The notes under the pieces: model-generated
Databases searched by the model: none
Told to the model about the DNA's origin: nothing
What the model saw: the letters and a program-made list of their open reading frames with translations, nothing else
Shown: one piece after another, positions 1 to 6,709 of the stretch
How positions within the stretch are numbered: the stretch's first letter is position 1
Layout: every line of letters begins with the position of its first letter
Source: Candidatus Coatesiibacteriota bacterium
Lineage (GTDB): Bacteria; JAFGND01
DNA length: 19,569 nucleotides
NCBI GenBank assembly: GCA_016927185.1
Contig: JAFGND010000063.1
Coordinates: forward strand, 1 to 19,569
Reading direction: 5' to 3'
Translations under genes and position numbers: made by a program

Positions 1-1200
1 CAAGATGTATCAGCTGTAATCTCTGCAGATAGTACGTTATATACTTTTAGTTCAGTAAATGATTGCCTGATGGCAATAAAGGATGATCAGGTGTTATGGA
101 CAGAAGAATTTAATAGTCAATATGATATGAATATAGTAATAGACAGTGAAGGGATATTATATTTGCCAGTAATTTTTGATGGATACCATAGATTAGTTTC
201 TTTTGATCCAAAGGCTAGAATAATCTTGTGGTATTCAGAACAGGGATGGGGAACAGGAACCAGGAATGTTATTTTAGCACCAGATAGCATACTTTATGTA
301 ACATTCTATGATACAAGTTTCAGGGCAATAAATAAAACAGATGGAAAGACACTATGGACCTACGATTTACCTGAAGGAAAAGTAGGTAGAACTTCATATG
401 GTTCAGATGGTTGGTTATATTTTATTTCATATCAAAATACTTATTATGGAAAACTAACAAAATCTGATAGCAAATCATCCCAAAGCATAGGAAATTATTA
501 CGAACCATCTCGAGAATTAGCAATAGATAAAGAAGGAACAATATATTTTGCTTCAGTTGGAACATCTTCTGATACGTTGTTTGCTTATAACCCAAATTTA
601 TCATTAAAATGGAAAGAAGCATTGGATGATACAACCTGGATAAAGTGTCCTCCTGCCATCTGTCCAGATGGGAGCATAGTAGTAGGTTCAGAAGGTGGTT
701 ATGTTCACAAAGTATCTAAGGAAGGTCAATATCAATGGAAAAGTGAGAAATTAGGAACAGGACTTTACTTACCAACAGTAGATGCAGAAGGGAAAATATT
801 CATAAGCAGTGAGACTGATACAATTTATTGTTTAAACTCTTCAGGTCAAAGACAATATTCACTTTATACTTTATATTGGGGTCAATGTCTGATAGGTCCT
901 GGAAGAAGACTGTTTGTTGTTAGCCAAACAGCTATAACTTGTTATAACGATAAAAACAGTTATAAAGAATCTAAGATAATTAAAGAATCAATCCCATGCA
1001 AATTAAATGTATCTCCCAATCCATTCAGGGACAAGCTTAATATCAAGAGTAATATGTCAGTAATTATATATTCCTTAACAGGACAGTTAATAAGAGAAAT
1101 AGAAAAGGGCGATAATATAATAAATACTAGAAACTGGAAGGAGGGAGTTTATATTATCAAATCAGGGAAAGAATGTAAGAAGGTTGTGAAAATAAATTAA
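1..1200 (+). CDS. Secreted beta-propeller protein with T9SS sorting tail (5' end missing)
   Basis: The frame is open from base 1, so the gene starts upstream; the internal ATG at base 70 is not the start, because propeller-like sequence already precedes it. 399 residues are visible. Repeats of the PQQ/BamB-like kind pair a beta strand and LY/IY with a Trp-bearing strand (VLWTEEF, IILWYSE, TLWTYDL, SLKWKEA, QYQWKSE), as in a beta-propeller. From about residue 334 a type A T9SS C-terminal domain follows (VSPNPF, YSLTGQLI, NWKEGVYIIKSGKE, ending KKVVKIN), which in this family directs export through the outer membrane and attachment or release. The tail is nearly the same as that of the propeller gene at 12686-14389. 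No catalytic residues are recognisable; ligand binding or a surface scaffold is inferred. The gene looks more AT-rich by eye than its neighbours. Confidence 0.85.
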   Translation, partial: QDVSAVISADSTLYTFSSVNDCLMAIKDDQVLWTEEFNSQYDMNIVIDSEGILYLPVIFDGYHRLVSFDPKARIILWYSEQGWGTGTRNVILAPDSILYVTFYDTSFRAINKTDGKTLWTYDLPEGKVGRTSYGSDGWLYFISYQNTYYGKLTKSDSKSSQSIGNYYEPSRELAIDKEGTIYFASVGTSSDTLFAYNPNLSLKWKEALDDTTWIKCPPAICPDGSIVVGSEGGYVHKVSKEGQYQWKSEKLGTGLYLPTVDAEGKIFISSETDTIYCLNSSGQRQYSLYTLYWGQCLIGPGRRLFVVSQTAITCYNDKNSYKESKIIKESIPCKLNVSPNPFRDKLNIKSNMSVIIYSLTGQLIREIEKGDNIINTRNWKEGVYIIKSGKECKKVVKIN

Positions 1201-1243
1201 TATATTGTGTCAGACACATTAATCAAGTTCAGGATGACAATTT
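1140..1243 (+). repeat. 3' cassette copy 1 (T9SS tail plus downstream non-coding flank)
   Basis: The last codons of the propeller gene and about 40 nt after its stop resemble 14330-14430, at the end of the second propeller gene. The shared non-coding part includes CAGACACATTAATCAA and then TTCAGGAT. Similarity crossing the stop codon points to duplication or gene conversion of the 3' end rather than protein-level constraint alone. Confidence 0.7.
1224..1239 (+). repeat. Half copy of a dispersed palindrome
   Basis: The 16 bases CAAGTTCAGGATGACA match the right arm of the palindrome at 14442-14513. No left arm is present here, so this is a solo arm or decayed copy. Confidence 0.5.
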
Positions 1244-1258
1244 CAATATCACTTGTAA

Positions 1259-1313
1259 CTCAATCCATAAGTCTTTAAGGATGGATTATGTTTCAATAAT
1301 CTTTCTGTTGACA
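1259..1313 (+). promoter_or_regulatory. Promoter module A upstream of rocD
   Basis: A 32-nt box (1259-1290), with GTCTTT at 1271-1276, aligns without gaps to boxes at 12560 and 14536. Exactly 31 nt after GTCTTT comes TTGACA (1308-1313), a consensus -35 hexamer, 59 nt before the rocD start codon. A clear TATAAT-like -10 at normal spacing is not visible, so the -35 reading rests on recurrence and position. Confidence 0.55.
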
Positions 1314-1366
1314 AAAACCATGTCTGTTTCTGCCTGAAGACAAGACAAGGATTCAAGGAGGTTAAT

Positions 1367-2554
1367 ATGCATACTGAAGAACATATAGAATTGGCTGAAA
1401 AGCATGGTGCCCATAATTATCATCCTCTTCCCATAGTCATTTCAAAGGCGGAAAGAGTATGGGTGGAAGATCCAGAGGGCAACAAGTATATGGACATGCT
1501 TTCTGCTTACAGCGCTGTCAATCAGGGACACAGGCATCCAAGGATAATAAACGCTCTTGTTGAACAGGCAGGAAAAGTAACTCTTACTTCCCGAGCATTT
1601 CATAATGACAAGATGGGAATATTCCTCAAGAAAGTTAATGAATTGTGCGAAATGGAGAAAACCCTTCCAATGAATACTGGAGCTGAGGCTGTAGAAACCG
1701 CAATCAAGACTGCAAGAAAATGGGGCTACAAGAAGAAGGGAGTTCCTGAAGGCAAGGCAGAGATAATTTGCATGCACAACAATTTTCATGGAAGGACAAC
1801 CACTATAGTTGGCTTCTCCAGTGAAGAGCAGTACAAGGATGGTTTCGGTCCTTTCACTCCTGGCTTCAAGCTTGTTAAATACGGAGATATCTTGGAACTT
1901 GAGGAAGCAATAACTGAAAATACTGTTGCAATAATGGCTGAACCTATACAGGGTGAGGCAGGAATAATAATCCCACCTGAAGGATTTCTGAAAAAGATCA
2001 GGGATTTATGTGATAAGAACAATATGTTGATGATTCTTGATGAAGTTCAGACAGGGCTTTGCAGGACAGGCAAACTTTTTGCATATCAGCATGAAGGAGT
2101 GAAGCCTGACATGCTTATCCTTGGAAAAGCACTTGGGGGAGGAGTTTTCCCTGTAAGCGCAGTTGTAAGTTCCAATGAAATAATGGGAGTTTATAGACCA
2201 GGGGATCATGGCAGCACATTCGGAGGGAATCCACTTGCATGTGCAGTAGGAATTGCCTCTATTGATGTGCTTCTGGACGAGAAACTTGCAGACAGATCCA
2301 ATGAACTGGGTGAATGGTTCATGGCAAAACTGAGGACAATAGAATCTCCCTATATCAAGGAAGTAAGGGGAAAAGGTTTGTTGATAGGAGTTGAGCTTAA
2401 TACAAAAGCAAGACCTTTCTGCGAAAAACTTATGGAAAAGGGAATTCTGGCAAAAGAAACCCATGACAAGGTTATCCGCTTTGCCCCGCCTCTAATTATA
2501 ACAAAAGAAGAGCTTGACTGGGCTTTCGAGAGGATAAAAGAAGTATTGAAATAA
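1367..2554 (+). CDS. rocD: Ornithine aminotransferase
   Basis: Class III PLP-dependent aminotransferase, 395 residues, normal length for ornithine-oxoacid aminotransferase. It moves the delta-amino group of L-ornithine to 2-oxoglutarate, giving glutamate-5-semialdehyde (to proline or glutamate) and glutamate; cytosolic. Visible motifs: NTGAEA (103-108) for phosphate binding, FHGRT (140-144), DEVQ (225-228) whose Asp contacts the PLP ring nitrogen, Lys254 in LGKALGGG as the Schiff-base lysine, and GSTFGGNPL (282-290). N-terminal HNYHPLP and the AYSAVNQGH segment are typical of RocD rather than acetylornithine aminotransferase. The start is secured by a strong ribosome binding site, AAGGAGGT at 1355-1362. 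It has its own promoter-like module and is followed by a hairpin; the next gene is a radical SAM protein with no obvious pathway link. Confidence 0.95.
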   Translation: MHTEEHIELAEKHGAHNYHPLPIVISKAERVWVEDPEGNKYMDMLSAYSAVNQGHRHPRIINALVEQAGKVTLTSRAFHNDKMGIFLKKVNELCEMEKTLPMNTGAEAVETAIKTARKWGYKKKGVPEGKAEIICMHNNFHGRTTTIVGFSSEEQYKDGFGPFTPGFKLVKYGDILELEEAITENTVAIMAEPIQGEAGIIIPPEGFLKKIRDLCDKNNMLMILDEVQTGLCRTGKLFAYQHEGVKPDMLILGKALGGGVFPVSAVVSSNEIMGVYRPGDHGSTFGGNPLACAVGIASIDVLLDEKLADRSNELGEWFMAKLRTIESPYIKEVRGKGLLIGVELNTKARPFCEKLMEKGILAKETHDKVIRFAPPLIITKEELDWAFERIKEVLK

Positions 2555-2560
2555 TGCAGG

Positions 2561-2586
2561 AACGCTTCTTTACATTAAGAAGCGTT
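2561..2586 (+). terminator. Hairpin after rocD, possible terminator or attenuator
   Basis: AACGCTTCTT and AAGAAGCGTT form a perfect 10-bp stem around the 6-nt loop TACATT. Only a weak T-rich tail (TCATTGT) follows, so termination may be partial. It lies 7 nt after the rocD stop and ends 33 nt before the likely start of the next gene. Confidence 0.6.
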
Positions 2587-2618
2587 TCATTGTGAATTAC
2601 TGTTCAAGGCAGGATTAT

Positions 2619-3929
2619 ATGCCAACAGCAATTCTTATAAATCCATATATTTATGATTTCGCGGCATGCGATTTGTTTGCGAAACCGTTAAGCCTTATCA
2701 AGCTTGCCGACTGGCTTGCAAGGAGAGGCTATGATGTAATTTTCTGGGATTTACTCAATCCTCTTGATAAGGAAATTACAAGCTTCATGAAAAGCAATCC
2801 CAGAATAAAAATAGGCAAAAGACAGAAATATTCAAGAGGAACTTTTCATTCCGAGATATGTATGAAACCAGATGTATTGAAAAATGTACCAAGGCATTTC
2901 AGAAGATACGGTGCAAACAGGGAATATCTTGAAAAACTTCTGAAGAATGTCTCATTCAAGCCCGATATCGTATGTATATGCATTACAATGACTTACTGGT
3001 ATCTTTCTGCAGGTGAGATTGTTGAGCTTGTAAGGGGATATTTCGCAGATGCAGCTTTCATACTGGGAGGTAATTACATCAGGTTGTGTAATGATCATGC
3101 AAGAAAAATGTTTCCTGACTGCATATTATATAATGAACAGGATTTTGATAACCTTAAGAATTATATTCATTTAAGAGAACCTGACATGAACATGAAAAGA
3201 CTGAGGTTGTATGAAAATCTTGTCTATATGCCGCTTCAGACTTCGACTGGATGCTTCAACAAGTGTCCATATTGTGCATCTTCAATACTTTATCCTGAAA
3301 TGAGGCAGTTTGAAATAGCTGAAGTCATGGATGATTTCAGGTTCTATCAGGAGAATTACGGGAACCTGGATATCGCTTTTTATGACGATGTTCTGCTGCA
3401 CGATTTCAATACTCATCTGAAAATAATTCTTGAAGAGATTCTGAAAACTGGTTACAATGCAATGATGCATACTCCTAATGGCTTGCAGGTCAATCTGATA
3501 GATGATAATGTAGCAGAATGGCTTAAAAGAGCGAATTTTGGATATATTAGACTCAGCCTTGAAAGTTCTGTTCCCTACTGGCAGAAGGAAAGCGATTCCA
3601 AGGTAGATAATACCCATTTCATTGATGCAGTAAAAGCTTTGCATAAAGCAGGTTATGAAAAGGATGACATAGGAGTTTATCTTCTTATTGGACTTCCAGG
3701 ACAGAAAGCAAAGGATGTGACTGAGGCAGTATCGTTTGTGAAAGAGAATGGTGCAACTGCAAGATTTAGTGAATATTCTCCTGTTCCAGGTACTCCTTAT
3801 TTCAGATATGAAGCAGAAGCATTCCCGCAGATTGTTGATGAGCCTCTGTTCCAGAACTGCAGTTTGATGGCATACAGGAACAGGGAATTCGATTATGAAA
3901 CACTTGAGGATCTTAAAAGATTGCTTTGA
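2619..3929 (+). CDS. B12-binding domain radical SAM protein
   Basis: 436 residues from the ATG at 2619. An in-frame GTG at 2592 abuts the hairpin and lacks a ribosome binding site, while AGGCAGGA precedes 2619 at suitable spacing. The N-terminal half (about 1-190) has the Rossmann pattern of a B12-binding domain (AILINPY, PLSLIKLADWLARRGYDV, DIVCICITMT, FILGGNY), but the DxHxxG cobalamin-ligand motif is not visible, so B12 may bind base-off without it or not at all. The radical SAM domain starts near residue 205 with STGCFNKCPYC, giving CX3CX2C (Cys212, 216, 219) for the 4Fe-4S cluster that cleaves S-adenosylmethionine. Later strands (IRLSLESS, GVYLLIGLPGQ, EYSPVPGTPYF) fit the Elp3/MiaB-like fold. 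The substrate is unknown. It follows rocD in the same direction, separated by a hairpin. Confidence 0.85.
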   Translation: MPTAILINPYIYDFAACDLFAKPLSLIKLADWLARRGYDVIFWDLLNPLDKEITSFMKSNPRIKIGKRQKYSRGTFHSEICMKPDVLKNVPRHFRRYGANREYLEKLLKNVSFKPDIVCICITMTYWYLSAGEIVELVRGYFADAAFILGGNYIRLCNDHARKMFPDCILYNEQDFDNLKNYIHLREPDMNMKRLRLYENLVYMPLQTSTGCFNKCPYCASSILYPEMRQFEIAEVMDDFRFYQENYGNLDIAFYDDVLLHDFNTHLKIILEEILKTGYNAMMHTPNGLQVNLIDDNVAEWLKRANFGYIRLSLESSVPYWQKESDSKVDNTHFIDAVKALHKAGYEKDDIGVYLLIGLPGQKAKDVTEAVSFVKENGATARFSEYSPVPGTPYFRYEAEAFPQIVDEPLFQNCSLMAYRNREFDYETLEDLKRLL

Positions 3930-3966
3930 TACGTCATATAATAATATCAATATTAATCCTGTTAAT

Positions 3967-4002
3967 GAAGGATGGATGATTTATTAATTAACTCACTTGA
4001 CA
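3967..4002 (+). promoter_or_regulatory. Promoter module B upstream of the bamD-pyrBI run
   Basis: TTGACA at 3997-4002 lies 60 nt before the start at 4057. About 30 nt upstream, AAGGATGGAT (3968-3977) equals a stretch of the box before rocD (1277-1286), though GTCTTT itself is absent. No clear -10 hexamer. Confidence 0.45.
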
Positions 4003-4056
4003 AAAGCTTGAATATTTAACCTAGGGTTGAACTGGAAATTAAGGAAGGATATTCAT

Positions 4057-4809
4057 ATGAAGCGGTTTTGTACCACATTCATGATAGTTATTGCAATTCT
4101 GACAGTATTTTCATGCGCTGGAGACAGACCACCAGTAATTCTTGAGCCTGAGCAGGAATGGCTAGTTGCTGAAGTCGAGTTCAAGAAGAAAAAGTATGCA
4201 AAAGCAGTAGAGCTTTACAAGACTTTCCTCAACCATCACAGAGGTCATGCAAATGCGAGCGAAGCTGCTTTCAAGATAGGTGAATGCTATTACAAGCAGG
4301 AAGATTATGTCCTTGCAATATCAAGATTTGAATATTTCCTGAAAACCTTCCCTTTCTCAAAACTTGCAGATGAAGCTCAGTACAAGATTGGATTAAGTCA
4401 CTGGGAACAGAAGCATGCACAGGATTATGATCAGACAGATATAGAAAAAGCATTGCAGGCATTCGAACAGCTTGTTAATACGTATCCATCTTCAAGATGG
4501 AAAGCAGACTCGATACTCAAGATTAGTTATTGCAGGGAAATTCTGGCAAGAAAGCTTTACAAGGCAGGAATGTTTTATCAGAGATATGATAAATATGATT
4601 CTGCTATCAAGTATTTCGATAATCTTATAGACAACTATAAGGATACGAATATTGGCTGGGTAAACTGGGCAAGATACAGGAAAGGTCAATGTCTTTATTT
4701 CCTTGGAAACAAGAACAAGGGTGATGAACAATTGAAACTGGCTTATTCCATATCAAATGATGCAAAGCTGAAGAGAGAGATAATGGGATTCATAAAGGAA
4801 ATGGAATGA
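4057..4809 (+). CDS. bamD: Outer membrane assembly lipoprotein, BamD-like (TPR)
   Basis: 250 residues. The start at 4057 is chosen over an in-frame TTG at 4027 because AAGGAAGGA (4041-4049) precedes it and the signal peptide then begins with MKRF. The signal peptide ends at a lipobox-like VFSC, so Cys20 would be lipidated and the protein held in the outer-membrane inner leaflet. The rest is helical tetratricopeptide-like repeats (AEVEFKKKKYAKAVELYKTFL, EAAFKIGECYYKQEDYVLAISRFEYFL, DEAQYKIGLSHWEQ, YDSAIKYFDNLIDNY), the arrangement of BamD, an essential partner of BamA in beta-barrel insertion. BamD and other TPR lipoproteins (YbgF-like) look alike, so the name is likely but not certain. It is the first gene of a five-gene run and overlaps the next by 4 nt (ATGA). 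Confidence 0.8.
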   Translation: MKRFCTTFMIVIAILTVFSCAGDRPPVILEPEQEWLVAEVEFKKKKYAKAVELYKTFLNHHRGHANASEAAFKIGECYYKQEDYVLAISRFEYFLKTFPFSKLADEAQYKIGLSHWEQKHAQDYDQTDIEKALQAFEQLVNTYPSSRWKADSILKISYCREILARKLYKAGMFYQRYDKYDSAIKYFDNLIDNYKDTNIGWVNWARYRKGQCLYFLGNKNKGDEQLKLAYSISNDAKLKREIMGFIKEME

Positions 4810-5318
4810 AGGCAAGGGACATAATGATTGTTACCTTGTTACTACTTTCATGCAACCGTGTTCCCGGAAACAAGAAACCTGCAAGCGAGATTCTTCATCC
4901 AACAGTAAGTCAGATAATGGAAGCATCAGGCATTCCAAGAGGTATATATTTCAATATGCAGTTCAAGGATTTCTCTAAACTTATAAAATCTGTTGAAGTA
5001 AAGCTCAAGCTCAGTAATCAGGAAAAATACAGTACTCTCTGGAGATATTATTATACAAAGGAAGACGAGGAAGGAAAATTCAAGTATGAATTCATTTTTT
5101 TCAAAGAGACTTTGTATAAAATAAGAGTCAAGTATAACTGGGATTATTCCGATATTCTTGCCAGCAAGATTTTTGATATATGGGGAGAGAACACAGAGAA
5201 AGGCAAAAGGGAACTTATATGGTATAGTGATCTGTTTGCTCTTTCAGTAAGAAAGAATAACCCGGTAAGTGACTGGCCTGCAGAAATGGAATTTGAATGG
5301 CGAGGAATGGTTAAATGA
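4806..5318 (+). CDS. Small lipoprotein of unknown function
   Basis: 170 residues. The short hydrophobic leader IMIVTLLLLSC is a clear lipoprotein signal with Cys16 as the lipidated residue. The mature part is charged and rich in Tyr, Trp and Lys (SVEVKLKLSNQEKYS, WRYYYTKEDEEGKFKYEF), with alternating strands. I do not recognise the family. The start overlaps the BamD stop (ATGA) and the stop overlaps the pyrB start (ATGA), so it is almost certainly translationally coupled on both sides. A role next to the BamD-like lipoprotein in the envelope is inferred from position only. An ATG six codons downstream (4824) would leave a very short leader and is less likely. Confidence 0.8.
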   Translation: MKARDIMIVTLLLLSCNRVPGNKKPASEILHPTVSQIMEASGIPRGIYFNMQFKDFSKLIKSVEVKLKLSNQEKYSTLWRYYYTKEDEEGKFKYEFIFFKETLYKIRVKYNWDYSDILASKIFDIWGENTEKGKRELIWYSDLFALSVRKNNPVSDWPAEMEFEWRGMVK

Positions 5319-6253
5319 AATTGAAATACAAGAGCATAATCTCAATCAATGATTTTTCAAAGGATGATATCGTCTATATTCTCAAGCAAGCTTACAGAAT
5401 GGAAAGACACGGCAATGAACCAATTCTCCAGGGCAAGATAATGGCAAGTCTTTTCTTCGAACCTTCGACGAGAACAAGGCTTTCCTTCGAGACCGCCATG
5501 CTAAGGCTGGGAGGAACAATCATAGGCTTTGCTGAGGGAGACTCCACTTCCACGAAAAAGGGAGAAAGCCTTTATGATACTATAAAAATGGTTTCAAGAT
5601 ATGCTGATGTGATTGTAATAAGGCATCCACTGGAAGGAGCTGCAAGACTTGCTTCAGAATCATCATCTCTTCCAGTCATAAATGCTGGAGATGGAACAAA
5701 CCAGCATCCAACGCAGACCTTTCTTGATCTGTATTCCATTTTCAAGACGCATCCTCATCTGGTAAAGCAGAAGAACAGACCACTTGATATAGCATTCATG
5801 GGGGATCTGAAATACGGAAGGACTGTTCATTCGCTTCTTACTGCACTCTCCTTTTTCAATTGCAGAATGTGGTTTGTATCTCATCCTACACTTACTATAC
5901 CAGATTCATATCTGCAGATACTGACAAAAAGAAACATTGAATTTTATCAGGTAGAGGCAATGGAGGATGTAATAAGAAAGGTGGATGTGCTTTACGCAAC
6001 CCGCATACAGGCGGAACGCTTTCCTGATCCTATTGAATATGAACAGGTCAAGGACTTGTACAGACTGAGGAGGGAGAATTTGCTTAATACGAGGGAAGGA
6101 TTCAAGATAATGCATCCTCTTCCAAGGGTAACTGAAATAGAAGCTGAGATAGACAAGACTGAAGCAGCTTATTATTTCGAGCAGGCGGCAAATGGTATTC
6201 CAGTAAGAAAAGCTCTTCTGTATCTTGTTCTGAAGGGAGGTTTACGTGACTGA
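5315..6253 (+). CDS. pyrB: Aspartate carbamoyltransferase, catalytic chain
   Basis: 312 residues, usual length for PyrB. It joins carbamoyl phosphate and L-aspartate to N-carbamoyl-L-aspartate, the committed step of de novo pyrimidine synthesis, in the cytosol. Carbamoyl-phosphate site: FFEPSTRTRLSFETA with STRTR at 51-55, and the STSTKKGES loop (77-85) that supplies Ser and Lys to the neighbouring subunit's active site. Also RHPLEGAARLA (from 103), HPTQ (131-134), GDLKYGRT (163-170), TRIQ (229-232) and HPLPR (267-271). All key residues I can name are present. It starts within an ATGA overlap with the upstream lipoprotein and its stop lies inside the start of pyrI, so the two ATCase chains are coupled. 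There is no pyrimidine-type leader attenuator in front, as its start lies inside a longer transcription unit. Confidence 0.97.
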   Translation: MKLKYKSIISINDFSKDDIVYILKQAYRMERHGNEPILQGKIMASLFFEPSTRTRLSFETAMLRLGGTIIGFAEGDSTSTKKGESLYDTIKMVSRYADVIVIRHPLEGAARLASESSSLPVINAGDGTNQHPTQTFLDLYSIFKTHPHLVKQKNRPLDIAFMGDLKYGRTVHSLLTALSFFNCRMWFVSHPTLTIPDSYLQILTKRNIEFYQVEAMEDVIRKVDVLYATRIQAERFPDPIEYEQVKDLYRLRRENLLNTREGFKIMHPLPRVTEIEAEIDKTEAAYYFEQAANGIPVRKALLYLVLKGGLRD

Positions 6254-6707
6254 TTCAGTTGACAAACCGACTTATGAAGTTCAGGGAATAGAATATGGAA
6301 CAGTCATTGATCATATTCCATCAGCATATACATTGAAAGTAGTAGAATTGCTGTCCGGTCTTGAAGACAAAGTGCTTATTGGAATTAACTTCGACAGCAA
6401 GAGAATGGGAAGAAAAGGTGTAGTGAAAATAGCTAACAGGATATTCACGGAAGATGAAGTTAACATGATAGCCCTTTTTGCTCCCCAGGCAACCATAAAT
6501 GTGATAGAAGACGGCAAGGTTGTCCAGAAAATACAGGTGAAGATCCCGAAATCAATGCATGGTTCATTCAGATGCCCTAATCCTCAATGTATTACAAATC
6601 ATCAGGATGTAGTAACCCATTTCCTCATAGATCAGGATCAGCCATTCTTCATTCGTTGTTACTATTGCGAAAGGCAATTCGTTTCTGATGAGTTGAAACT
6701 TATCTGA
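6246..6707 (+). CDS. pyrI: Aspartate carbamoyltransferase, regulatory chain
   Basis: 153 residues, typical of PyrI. It binds nucleotide effectors in the N-terminal allosteric domain and holds catalytic trimers together through a C-terminal zinc domain. The N-terminal part shows GTVIDHIPS and LIGINFDSKRMGRKGVVKIANR, the known nucleotide-site region. The zinc ligands are Cys110, Cys115, Cys138 and Cys141 (CPNPQC and CYYC), spaced as in the E. coli protein. It starts at a GTG that overlaps the end of pyrB by 8 nt. This points to a fully regulated c6r6-type ATCase. The next gene begins 2 nt after the stop although it encodes an unrelated secreted glycosidase. Confidence 0.95.
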   Translation: MTDSVDKPTYEVQGIEYGTVIDHIPSAYTLKVVELLSGLEDKVLIGINFDSKRMGRKGVVKIANRIFTEDEVNMIALFAPQATINVIEDGKVVQKIQVKIPKSMHGSFRCPNPQCITNHQDVVTHFLIDQDQPFFIRCYYCERQFVSDELKLI

Positions 6708-6709
6708 TA

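Noticed and set aside
1206-1218. TGTGTC-A-GACACA inverted repeat as a terminator
   Set aside because: The loop is one base and no T tract follows; the second copy near 14397 is degenerate.
2592-2618. GTG start for the radical SAM gene
   Set aside because: It abuts the hairpin, lacks a ribosome binding site, and the family N-terminus fits the ATG at 2619.
4027-4056. TTG start for the BamD-like gene
   Set aside because: No ribosome binding site there, and the ATG at 4057 has a strong one followed directly by the lipoprotein leader.
6259-6264. TTGACA near the start of pyrI
   Set aside because: It lies inside the pyrI coding sequence (Val-Asp-Lys codons), so it is most likely a chance match.
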